Positions 1 to 7,581 of a stretch of DNA of 36,114 nt are shown here, piece after piece. The notes beneath the pieces are model-generated. The model was not told the DNA's origin, ran no database searches, and saw only the letters and a list, made by a program, of their open reading frames with translations. Made by a program: the position numbers and the translations under genes. Position 1 is the stretch's first letter. Each line of letters starts with the position of its first letter. Origin of the DNA: Neisseriales bacterium. Its GTDB lineage: Bacteria; Pseudomonadota; Gammaproteobacteria; Burkholderiales; UBA11063. The stretch is from positions 1-36,114 of the forward strand of contig SSGX01000030.1 of the NCBI GenBank assembly GCA_008017155.1. The letters run 5' to 3'.

Positions 1-118
1 AGCTTTCTGCAACCTCAAACTGTTTGCATATATCTGGTATTGGTTGACCACTTAAAGCTGCTAATGCCACTTTTAGTTTTATTGATGCAGGATGAGTCTT
101 TCTCATTCTAATTCCCAT
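1..118 (-). CDS. IS3-family transposase OrfA, N-terminal part (partial)
   Basis: The reading frame starts at ATG 118 and continues past the left edge. The 39 visible residues begin MGIRMRKTHPASIKLKVALA and include DICKQFEVAES. This matches the N-terminal helix-turn-helix of IS3-family OrfA proteins (the K-x-K-V-A-L-x-A-x-x-G pattern). A second in-frame ATG at 106 could also be the start. OrfA binds the element ends and is normally joined to OrfB by frameshifting, but OrfB is not visible here. Confidence 0.72.
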   Translation of the reverse strand, partial: MGIRMRKTHPASIKLKVALAALSGQPIPDICKQFEVAES

Positions 119-191
119 TAAACCATTGTCAAAATAATGTGATTTTACATCACTTGACTCTCTTAATTAATGGTCTAGTTTTCAGGGGGCA
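1..191 (-). mobile_element. IS3-family insertion sequence, right-hand part only
   Basis: The element runs off the left edge of the window. Its visible end is at about 191, where the minus strand begins with a TG terminus (TGCCCCCTGAAAACTAGACC), a layout typical of IS3-family inverted repeats. The OrfA start lies about 70 bases inside this end. The other end and any target duplication are outside the window. The insertion sits next to a coding stub (198-428), so it probably interrupted a gene of the peptide locus. Confidence 0.7.
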
Positions 192-197
192 TTATAG

Positions 198-428
198 ACC
201 ACTACAGATAAAATCGACGAACTGCTAGAACTAACTCACTATCCACAATTGATGGAAGCCAGTAACAATACCCGCAACTCGTTTAAACTGGCGGTACAGT
301 TAGCCAATAACTGTAATATTCTAAAAATAACCCGACCAACCAAATATAATTATCAGCAATTTGCTCATGAAGTACACGTGAAATTACTTGAAAATTCATT
401 GATAACAATAGGAAAAAGCAATGAGTAA
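198..428 (+). pseudogene. C-terminal stub of an unidentified protein cut off by the IS3 end
   Basis: An open frame of about 76 codons runs from just after an in-frame TAG at 195 to TAA at 426-428. It overlaps the sulfotransferase start by eight bases (ATGAGTAA), which suggests the two genes were translationally coupled. The peptide includes NSFKLAVQLANNCNILKITR and ends VKLLENSLITIGKSNE. It has no start codon of its own near the IS end, so it reads as the tail of a longer gene. The pattern of an A-x-x-L-A helix followed by a short strand recalls the C-terminus of HPr-kinase-like proteins, some of which phosphorylate the C-terminal Ser of lasso precursors. That link is a guess from very little sequence. 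Confidence 0.5.
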
Positions 429-1257
429 AAATATTATTTGGCTGGCATCCTATCCAAAATCTGGAAATACTTGGTGCCGTGCCTTAATCAGTAATCTATT
501 AAATGAAACGACAGTAAACATTAACGAATTACAAACTGATGGTATTGCTAGTGCCCGCGGCAGTTTTGAAAATACTACCTTGATTAATTCTGCCATGTTA
601 GGCTATGATGAAATTGATATGATGCGCCCTGATGTCTATATCTATCAGTCAGAATCAAGCGATAAACTACTTTATATAAAAGTTCACGATGCATATACTC
701 TCAATACAAAAAATAAACCAATTTTCCCAGTAAATGCTAGCAAAGGAGTTGTTTATATTGTTCGTAATCCGCTAGATGTAGCAATTTCATATGCCGCTCA
801 TAATAATTCTTCCATTGATAAAGCTATTGAGTTATTAAATGACTCAAGCCACTGCATGTCAGTCAAAACTACTGGTGTAAATAATCAATTTCGTCAAAAG
901 CTATTGAATTGGAGCGAACATGTGAATAGCTGGCTTACGCAAACCGAAATTCCAATACTATTGATTCGCTATGAAGATTTACATATAAAACCAAAGGAAA
1001 CAGTAGCCCAATTAGCAAAATTTTGTGAGCTTGCCGCAGATGCTGTCAATGTGAACAGAAGCATTCTAAATTCAGACTTTAAAAATCTGCAATCACAGGA
1101 ACAGCAGCTTAGTTTCCGTGAAAAACCACAAAATATGAAAAATTTTTTCCGTAAAGGGATTATCGGTAGCTGGCAGAATGAGTTAACCGCGGCACAAATT
1201 GAGACAATCACCAATATGCATCGCCCAATGATGCAGCAATTAGGCTATCTATCATGA
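421..1257 (+). CDS. PAPS-dependent sulfotransferase (probable RiPP tailoring enzyme)
   Basis: This 278-residue protein is a complete cytosolic sulfotransferase of the Sulfotransfer_1 fold. The 5'-phosphosulfate loop YPKSGNTW is at residues 11-18. The 3'-phosphate-binding strand RNPLDVAIS is at about 115-123. The C-terminal RKGxxGxW segment that caps PAPS is at 244-251. The family transfers sulfate from PAPS to a hydroxyl or amine. The substrate is not evident, but the gene converges on the cyclase gene with only 27 bases between them, and two precursor-like peptides lie nearby, so sulfation of the peptide product is plausible. The start codon overlaps the stop of the upstream stub. A sulfated polysaccharide substrate remains possible. 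Confidence 0.85.
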   Translation: MSKNIIWLASYPKSGNTWCRALISNLLNETTVNINELQTDGIASARGSFENTTLINSAMLGYDEIDMMRPDVYIYQSESSDKLLYIKVHDAYTLNTKNKPIFPVNASKGVVYIVRNPLDVAISYAAHNNSSIDKAIELLNDSSHCMSVKTTGVNNQFRQKLLNWSEHVNSWLTQTEIPILLIRYEDLHIKPKETVAQLAKFCELAADAVNVNRSILNSDFKNLQSQEQQLSFREKPQNMKNFFRKGIIGSWQNELTAAQIETITNMHRPMMQQLGYLS

Positions 1258-1284
1258 AAAACAGTTAAGTCTAAGGTTGCCACT

Positions 1285-2997
1285 TTACGAGAATGTATTC
1301 AAAAAATACGCCAGACTAATTGCTGGCGGCACCACCATCACAAAGTTTTGTGGACTTAGTTTGGTAATATGGGTACTACCATCACCACATAATTCTGACA
1401 ACTTATCTAAATCCAAAATTTGAGCTGCATTGCTATCACGAGGAATCTCGCGAATTAACTGCTGAAAATCACTCGCATACGCCAAAGCCTGCTCAGGAAA
1501 ACACGGGGTTGCCTCACCCTTGGTTAGACGCGTACAAATCTTATCCGGCATAATCCCGCGCATACTCCGCCGAATAATATTACGACGGTATCCATTGTTT
1601 ACTTTCATCCACCCCGGTGCCGCAAGACAAATTTCAACCACTCGTCGATCCAAGAATGGAAAACTCCGTGGCAGTCCATCACTTTCAAGGATTGCACCGA
1701 CATTCATTTCCATCACTCGATTAATCATATCAACTTGATACTGACGATGATTGGTAGCCGCAAACATCTTACCGTAGCCGGGTTTCTTTAATTGTGAATG
1801 CTGGGCTAAAAAATTATCTTTGAATGGGATTTGTGCGAGTTTACTTTCTTCCCGCAAGCGGGGGCTAAAAACATAAAGCAGCCATTCGGGAATTAATGGA
1901 CGCATAACATCGGAGATAAATAATTTAAGCCAGTTGCGCTTCATTAATTTTGCCATTGCCCGCGTTTGTTGCAACAATACTACCCAGTGCCCAGTCAAGA
2001 ATAACTCGGTGAAATAACCAAAACCATAACCCGACATTCCCAGCTCACTAAAGGTACCAACCAATAAATTTGTTACGTTCTTTTCTTTAACCAGATTAGC
2101 CAGTTTCTGTTGGGTAAAAAAACTGGTCAATGATACTGTTGTGTGGCGATCGCCAGCCACTTCGCGCAGGTCAGCTAAGCTGGCATCACTGATTTTATCC
2201 AGATAATTTATCTCGATGTTTTTTTCTCTGAATAACTCAATATATTCACGTTCATCCCGAGCTTTACCATGATAATCTAGCGGTAACACATGACTAAAGG
2301 CATAAAGTTTTTTACCTTTTGCTGCCAAAGTTTTTTCGGCAACTGATGCCATTGCCGAAGAATCCAACCCGCCACTTAATAAAACCCCCTGTTCTCCCTC
2401 GCCCAGTATTCGGCAATTCACTGCTTCACCAAATACCGCCGCAATTGCATCTGCCCACTGTTGTTCAGTTTTATAATCATAATACTTGTTAATATCTGGC
2501 GACCAATACTGATGTTTACTGATACCATCCGCATTAAAACGATAGATCTGTCCACCGGGTAGATAATAGACATTGTGAAAAATGGTTTCTGCCGATTGAT
2601 TTTGGCTATGAATTCGCTGATTAATATTCGCGATATAATGTAGATTAGGTTTACGTGGAATTTGTTCATCATAAAAGAGTAGATCAATTTCATTGGCAGC
2701 AGCAAATAAATGTTTATCATAGTAATAATACAAAGGAAAAACTGTAAAAACACTACTCAAACACACCACTTCATGACGTAAACAATGCCAGTAGCTGATT
2801 GCAAAATCGCCCTCGATGGCATTTAAAGCACTATCGCCATGTTTCTCAAATAAATTACAGATAAACTCTGCTTCACCATCCACTCCCATTTCACCGCAAT
2901 ACTCTGGTGCAATATAGTCAAGTCGGACTTTTGCACACAACATTACGATTGGTTCACTCTTTTGGCTATCAAAAATTTTACTACTAATGACTTTCAT
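1285..2997 (-). CDS. Asparagine-synthetase-like lasso peptide cyclase (McjC-type)
   Basis: The protein has 570 residues: a degenerate class II amidotransferase-like N-terminal domain (about 1-170), then an AsnB-type synthetase domain with the PPi loop SGGLDSS at 208-214. The N-terminus is MKVISSKIF, so the catalytic Cys2 needed for glutamine hydrolysis in true AsnB is absent. That is the usual state of lasso macrolactam synthetases, which adenylate an Asp/Glu side chain and close a ring on the core N-terminus. AAGGA lies eight bases before the ATG. The 30 bases upstream resemble the spacer between precursor 2 and the decayed second copy, so a precursor gene once lay directly upstream. A reverse-transcriptase remnant now separates it from precursor 1. 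Other ATP-dependent amide-forming roles are possible. Confidence 0.8.
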   Translation of the reverse strand: MKVISSKIFDSQKSEPIVMLCAKVRLDYIAPEYCGEMGVDGEAEFICNLFEKHGDSALNAIEGDFAISYWHCLRHEVVCLSSVFTVFPLYYYYDKHLFAAANEIDLLFYDEQIPRKPNLHYIANINQRIHSQNQSAETIFHNVYYLPGGQIYRFNADGISKHQYWSPDINKYYDYKTEQQWADAIAAVFGEAVNCRILGEGEQGVLLSGGLDSSAMASVAEKTLAAKGKKLYAFSHVLPLDYHGKARDEREYIELFREKNIEINYLDKISDASLADLREVAGDRHTTVSLTSFFTQQKLANLVKEKNVTNLLVGTFSELGMSGYGFGYFTELFLTGHWVVLLQQTRAMAKLMKRNWLKLFISDVMRPLIPEWLLYVFSPRLREESKLAQIPFKDNFLAQHSQLKKPGYGKMFAATNHRQYQVDMINRVMEMNVGAILESDGLPRSFPFLDRRVVEICLAAPGWMKVNNGYRRNIIRRSMRGIMPDKICTRLTKGEATPCFPEQALAYASDFQQLIREIPRDSNAAQILDLDKLSELCGDGSTHITKLSPQNFVMVVPPAISLAYFLNTFS

Positions 2998-3082
2998 TCG
3001 CTATTCCTTATGCTATACTCTACATATATCAATAAATAATATGACCAAGAACCGATTATCTCGCTTTGCTGGAATTATAAAC

Positions 3083-3790
3083 ATGCAAATTAATCTAATT
3101 AAACAACTAACCAGCCCAAAAACACTAAATCAGGCACGGCAATGGCTAATAACAGCCCGTAAAGAATATTCAGCCAATAACGACATCTGGCATTTATTAC
3201 AAGATTAGGAAGATATTTCTGTTCGCCTTCGCCAACAACTCCGTGATGGTAGTTTTAAATTTTCACCACTGCAAATTTACGAATTTCCGGATAAAAAAAT
3301 AGCGCTGTATAACTCGATTGACTCGCTGGTGCTAAAAGCCATCAGCCTGATTTTAAGCGAGTATCTCCGGGATAAGCTCACCTTTAACTGTGTACACCTA
3401 AAAAATCACGGTGGACTCAAACAAACGGTACAAGAAATCTGGGATCAGCTTCCTCAATACAAATATATGCAAAACTAGAAATCAACTCAAAAAAGCCGTT
3501 AAACTGATGTGGCAAATTCTAAATCGTTGCCAACTTACCATTGCCATTGAGAAAACCCATATTGGCAAAATTTCTCATGGTTTTACTTTTCTGGGCTATT
3601 CATTTACCATTGATCAATTTACAATCGCCAATCAAACCATATTGAAACATCCTCTAAATCGCAATCGGATTTTTGAGCACGGCGCTTCACCGACAGCGCT
3701 GGCTGCTTTTCAGAAAAATTTTAATTTTGGTGCACCGCTGGAGTCCGGTTAATGTGCAACTGGCACAAAAAACCAGTTACACGATCAATA
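3083..3790 (+). pseudogene. Reverse transcriptase remnant (RT family), broken and internally deleted
   Basis: Frame 2 from ATG 3083 encodes an RT N-terminus (NQARQWLITARKEY, then RLRQQLRDGSFKFSP and YEFPDKKIALYNSIDSLVLK). It is broken by TAG at 3206-3208 and TAG at 3476-3478. The sequence then jumps to frame 3 with KTRNQLKKAVKLM and EKTHIGKISHGFTFLGY, which are the segments that normally follow the YxDD box. The palm section with the catalytic Asp pair is absent, so roughly 100 codons were lost at a junction near 3460-3470. A last frameshift affects the RIFEHGAS tail. No template or variable repeat and no intron RNA structure was recognised, so the original class (stand-alone, intron or mobile RT) is uncertain. 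Confidence 0.75.
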
Positions 3791-3860
3791 TGCTGAAATA
3801 TTTTTCCCAACCTACGGTTAACTCCTGCGCGTTCGCAGTATGAGTTTTTGTGATGGGGGA

Positions 3861-4022
3861 TTAGCTTGGTCCGATGTTTCCGAATTCGTATGAATTACGA
3901 GGTTTTTCTGTGCTTCGATGTGTTGTATGTATTCCTATTGTTGGTGGATGATATGTTTCTTGAGGTTGTGTGTGATTGGGCTTGTTGTCCTGATGCTGAG
4001 GGGGTTGTGTGTGTGCTGTCAT
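3861..4022 (-). CDS. RiPP (lasso-like) precursor peptide 1
   Basis: This is a 53-codon gene with an excellent ribosome binding site: AAGGAG at 4031-4036, eight bases before ATG 4022. The hydrophilic leader is rich in Gln, His and Pro and contains YHPPTI at residues 24-29, matching the YxxPxI/L motif that RRE (B1) proteins recognise in lasso leaders. The C-terminal part reads EKPRNSYEFGNIGPS. It aligns with precursor 2 in Y..PTI, R, EK, YE.G, G and the final Ser. Glu46 would be core position 7 if the core starts at Lys40, with Thr38 at the -2 position where lasso leaders usually carry Thr. A Lys at core position 1 would be unusual. The intact cyclase lies downstream on the same strand beyond the RT remnant. 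Confidence 0.65.
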   Translation of the reverse strand: MTAHTQPPQHQDNKPNHTQPQETYHPPTIGIHTTHRSTEKPRNSYEFGNIGPS

Positions 4023-4164
4023 ATTTTTTACTCCTTGTTTAATGAAGAATATAATTGAGTGTACTAACTTAATTTTATCATATATTTATTACGCCGATAT
4101 AGTATCTATGAATCTTTTTGTGATTTTTTATAAATTATGTTTTGTATATTTTCTTGGGTAGTCC

Positions 4165-4593
4165 GATGTATTTGTTTGCGTAATCCGTCTTTACTAAAAC
4201 GATACACCCTCCCGCTTGGAATATAATGCACATTTTCAAAGAGAGTTTCCGCGGAATCTGTTATTTACTAAACAATTTATCAATTTCATTTGCCACAGCA
4301 AATAGCTGTTTATCATAGTAATAATATAACAAATACACAGTAAAAGCACTAGTTAAACACACTACTTCTTGCCGCAAAAGGTGCCAGTAGCTGATTGCAA
4401 AATCGCCCTCAATGGGATTTTAACCACCGTAGCCATACTCTTCAAACAATTGACAAATAAATTCAGCAGGATTATTAGATTCACACTTTAGTTGATACTG
4501 CGACGCAATATAATCTATCCGAGCTTTGGCGCATAAAATAAAAATAGTTTTGTTTGTTGAACTCTCAAAGTCTTTACTCCCAATAACCCTCAC
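4165..4593 (-). pseudogene. Decayed second copy of the lasso-type cyclase (N-terminal part)
   Basis: Reading from a GTG at 4593, with AAAGGA upstream, the sequence matches residues 1 to about 160 of the intact cyclase: LCAKARIDYIA, AEFICQLFEEYG, PIEGDFAISYWH, EVVCLTSAFTV, LLYYYYDK and NEID. It is interrupted by TAA at 4420-4422, then by a second stop after the NEID block. It then resumes in another frame with SAETLFENVHYIPSGRVYR after a deletion of about 35 codons. The deletion joint could have arisen between two similar stretches (the QIPRK and SAET codons look alike in the copy). No synthetase domain follows. The copy lies directly downstream of precursor 2. Confidence 0.85.
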
Positions 4594-4648
4594 TTATTTT
4601 TCCTTTATGTCATAACTCTATGCCACAAATTTCTTTCTTATCCCTCGA

Positions 4649-4828
4649 TTAACTAGCACCGAAACCTTGAACTCCGGACTCATATGCGCCTGGGGCTTTC
4701 TCTATATTTCTTGATAATGAGTATGTTTTTATGGTGGGTTGTTTATAGGCTAGTTTTATAGGTGCCTGAGTGGATGTAGATGCTACGGCTGGGTCGAGGT
4801 GAATTTTTTCATTTGACATGATTTTCAT
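4649..4828 (-). CDS. RiPP (lasso-like) precursor peptide 2
   Basis: This gene encodes 59 residues from ATG 4828, or 56 from ATG 4819; neither start has a strong Shine-Dalgarno sequence. The leader has YKQPTI, the YxxPxI motif of lasso leaders, about 15 residues before a core-like tail EKAPGAYESGVQGFGAS. It shares with precursor 1 the spacing Y-x2-PTI, Arg, EK, Tyr-Glu, Gly and a C-terminal Ser. The stop is 55 bases before the start of the decayed cyclase copy, the expected precursor-then-cyclase order. With cyclase 2 dead, this peptide could only mature through the surviving cyclase, if it is expressed. Too short for standard gene callers; the strongest support is its similarity to precursor 1. 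Confidence 0.62.
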   Translation of the reverse strand: MKIMSNEKIHLDPAVASTSTQAPIKLAYKQPTIKTYSLSRNIEKAPGAYESGVQGFGAS

Positions 4829-4952
4829 TCTAAATTAAATATAATTACGTGGATATAAAATATCCAGTAGGATTAACACAAGAAAAACTATTTTACATTA
4901 TAGCACAAAACATCAAATAAATGGATGACTTTCTACTGGGAATAACACTTCA

Positions 4953-5555
4953 TCACCGAGTAAGTTCACATCTGATTTTTCCAGATGGAATTCCGCTAAA
5001 ATTACCATTAGAAAGATTTAACTGCATTTGCTTCTGAATTTGCGGAGTTAGTCCAGTTTTACTAGCCTCAGTAAATTTATCACAATTCTGTTTATTCGCA
5101 ATAGTTACAGCTGATTGCCAATAACTAAGCTGGTTTTTAATAATGCTGATTGGTTCAACGTAAGTATCATTAAATTGCTGAATATGACTATTAATATCAA
5201 AAATTGAAATCTGACGCAAGTCAGGACCAGTACCATTATCAACAAAAATAAGATTCTGGAATTTACCAAAATAATAATTTGCAGGTCCCGTGATTTTCCA
5301 TGCAGACTTATCCCACTTACATTTTTTATCTGCTATTGTTTTTATTAAAATGACTTCTCCTACCTCGGAACCATTATTTTTTGTGATAACCGTAGTATCT
5401 GAATATAAATAACACTTTCCATTTGGAATATTCGTTACAGAAACGGGAGATTCACTTCCGGATAATAAATCATTATTTGCCGCAAAAACGTTAGTTATCG
5501 CAAAAACATTTAGAACAATTACAGATAAAGGTTTTAGCACAAAATACCCCCTCAT
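4953..5555 (-). CDS. Secreted protein of unknown function
   Basis: I do not recognise this 200-residue protein. The N-terminus (MRGYFVLKPLSVIVLNVFAI) is a signal peptide with probable cleavage after NVFA, about residue 29. The mature part has Cys residues at about 48, 79, 158 and 197 that could form disulfides in the periplasm. It contains NYYFGKFQNLIFVDNGTGPD, then a polar helical stretch ending in KQMQLNLSNG. It stands alone between the RiPP locus and mutL, with gaps of about 100 bases to each side. The flanks are AT-rich, and no operon partner is apparent. Confidence 0.7.
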   Translation of the reverse strand: MRGYFVLKPLSVIVLNVFAITNVFAANNDLLSGSESPVSVTNIPNGKCYLYSDTTVITKNNGSEVGEVILIKTIADKKCKWDKSAWKITGPANYYFGKFQNLIFVDNGTGPDLRQISIFDINSHIQQFNDTYVEPISIIKNQLSYWQSAVTIANKQNCDKFTEASKTGLTPQIQKQMQLNLSNGNFSGIPSGKIRCELTR

Positions 5556-5653
5556 ATATATTATGATATAGTCGTATACAAATAATATACTATAAAATTC
5601 AAATAATTAACAATTAGTTAAATTCAGATTAGATTATTAATATGAATATTAGC

Positions 5654-7558
5654 CTACTTTCCACGCATGAACATACCATCTAATTCATTCATGGTTAATT
5701 TAAACCAAGTCGGGCGACCGTGATTACAATAAGCAGAACGTTCTGTCCTTTCCATTTCACGGAGTAAGGCATTCATTTCAGCAATGGTTAGTTGATGATT
5801 AGCGCGTACAGCACAGTGGCATGCCATCGTCGAAAGAAGCTCTTCCTGATGCTCAATGATTGCATTCGACTTACCATAGTTGATAAAATCATTAAGAACA
5901 TCCAAAACCAGTTGCTCAGTCTGACCATCATCAAGAAGCATCGGGATTGCACGAATAGCTAATTGCCCTTCTCCGATTACATCGATCTCAAAACCAAGCA
6001 TCTGTAATTCAGTTTTATGCCGTTCGAATGCCTCAAGCTGAACAGGTTCAACACTTAAAGCTAATGGCATCAACAGCTGTTGTGCCGCAATCGAGTTATC
6101 ACCTAGTTGCTGCTTTAAGCGTTCAAGAATGACTCTCTCATGTGCCGCATGCATATCAACAACAATCATCCCATCTTTGGTCTGGGAGAGAATATAAATC
6201 CCTTTTAATTGCGCAAGTGCATGTCCTAAAGGCGGAAACGTCTGATCATCCTCAGCATCATCGCTTTCTGTAAAGAGACTACTTTCCTTATATTTTGGCT
6301 GAACCAAATAATTTTCATTCGGTAAGTTATCCCCCAACCACTCACGAACCAAATTATGGTTAATATTTTGAGGTGAATTATATTGATTATTATTCGTACG
6401 ACTTGAATAGTTTTGATGATCTCCATCAAAATCATTTACCGAATAAGAGAATGAGTCAGAAATATTATGATTGCGTGGCTGGTTAAATTCTGATTGCTGC
6501 CAAGTTGATCCGCTATTATTACTGGATTCAGAAAAAGTTGTACTATTTCCTAATGGTACAGCCAGTGATTTTTTTAGTGACCGGCTAATAAAGCTATGAA
6601 TTGCTCCCGAATCTTTAAACCTAACTTCGCTTTTGCTTGGATGAACATTCACATCTATATCGCTAGGATTTATAGTTAGGAATAGTATATAATTCGGATT
6701 ATGCTCATGGTGTAGTACTCCAGAAAAGCCCTGCTTGATGGCATTTTGAATAACTTTATCGCGGACATAACGCCCATTTACAAAAAATAGCTGAACATTT
6801 TTATTATTTTCAAGATAAGCCGGGTGATAAACATAACCACTTAGACTTAATTCCTCACCGGCTAATTCAGTAATAGCAAAATAACGCTCTTTATATTGTT
6901 TGCCAAATAGACTACTTATTCTAGTTAATAAGTCACCATCTGTAAGGTTATAAATTTCTTTACTGTTATGATTAAGCTTCATTGTAATTTGCGGATATGA
7001 AACAGCAATTCGTTCAAATACTGTCCTACAATGCTGATACTCAGTAGTCTCACTCTTCATGAATTTTTTACGGGCAGGAATATTGTGATAGATGTCTTTG
7101 ACTTCAACTACCGTTCCGGAATTAATCCCAACAGGAGTAATCTCGCGGATTTCACCAAAGTGACTACTAATCTGATAACCGATATTTTCCCCAGTTACTT
7201 TACTAGCAAGAGTAAACCAAGATACTGATGCAATCGATGCCAAGCCCTCGCCCCTGAAGCCAAGTGTTCGGATAGCATAAAGACCATCCTCATTCTCAAG
7301 TTTACTGGTTGCGTGACGTTCAAGAGCTAGAGATAGATCATCCTTGATGATCCCACTACCATTATCAATAACCTTGATAAGTTTACTACCACCTTCAGCT
7401 AGCTCAATACTAATTGATGTCGCACCCGCATCTACACTATTTTCCAGAATTTCCTTCAATGCTGAAGCTGGGCGTTCAACGACCTCTCCAGCGCAAATCC
7501 GATTTACTAAATTATCATTAAGCCGATGAATCCGATTAACAATCAAATTTTTCTCCAT
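5654..7558 (-). CDS. mutL: DNA mismatch repair protein MutL (endonuclease type)
   Basis: MutL links mismatch recognition by MutS to strand removal. This 634-residue copy has the GHKL ATPase domain with the E-N-x-V-D-A-G box at 39-45, DNGSG at 65-69 and GFRGEGLAS at 100-108. A Ser/Asn-rich linker lies at about 335-440. The C-terminal dimerisation domain carries DMHAAHERVILE at 468-479, a variant of the DQHAx2Ex4E nicking motif with Met for Gln, plus ACHCAVRAN and CNHGRPTW near the end. These metal-site motifs are absent from MutL proteins that depend on MutH, so this one probably nicks DNA itself. Length is normal. The DedA gene follows 23 bases downstream on the same strand. Confidence 0.96.
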   Translation of the reverse strand: MEKNLIVNRIHRLNDNLVNRICAGEVVERPASALKEILENSVDAGATSISIELAEGGSKLIKVIDNGSGIIKDDLSLALERHATSKLENEDGLYAIRTLGFRGEGLASIASVSWFTLASKVTGENIGYQISSHFGEIREITPVGINSGTVVEVKDIYHNIPARKKFMKSETTEYQHCRTVFERIAVSYPQITMKLNHNSKEIYNLTDGDLLTRISSLFGKQYKERYFAITELAGEELSLSGYVYHPAYLENNKNVQLFFVNGRYVRDKVIQNAIKQGFSGVLHHEHNPNYILFLTINPSDIDVNVHPSKSEVRFKDSGAIHSFISRSLKKSLAVPLGNSTTFSESSNNSGSTWQQSEFNQPRNHNISDSFSYSVNDFDGDHQNYSSRTNNNQYNSPQNINHNLVREWLGDNLPNENYLVQPKYKESSLFTESDDAEDDQTFPPLGHALAQLKGIYILSQTKDGMIVVDMHAAHERVILERLKQQLGDNSIAAQQLLMPLALSVEPVQLEAFERHKTELQMLGFEIDVIGEGQLAIRAIPMLLDDGQTEQLVLDVLNDFINYGKSNAIIEHQEELLSTMACHCAVRANHQLTIAEMNALLREMERTERSAYCNHGRPTWFKLTMNELDGMFMRGK

Positions 7559-7581
7559 AGCAACTATTACCTGTTAATCTT

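Noticed and set aside
1285-2997. Ordinary asparagine synthetase AsnB
   Set aside because: The N-terminal catalytic Cys2 is absent, the length and N-domain fit lasso cyclases, and two precursor-like ORFs and a second copy lie next to it.
3083-3790. Diversity-generating retroelement or retron
   Set aside because: No YxDD core remains, and I found no template/variable repeat pair, no accessory gene and no ncRNA-like structure nearby.
4020-4160. Continuation of the dead cyclase beyond 4165
   Set aside because: Translation past the DGLRKQ match shows no similarity to cyclase residues after about 160, so the remnant ends there.
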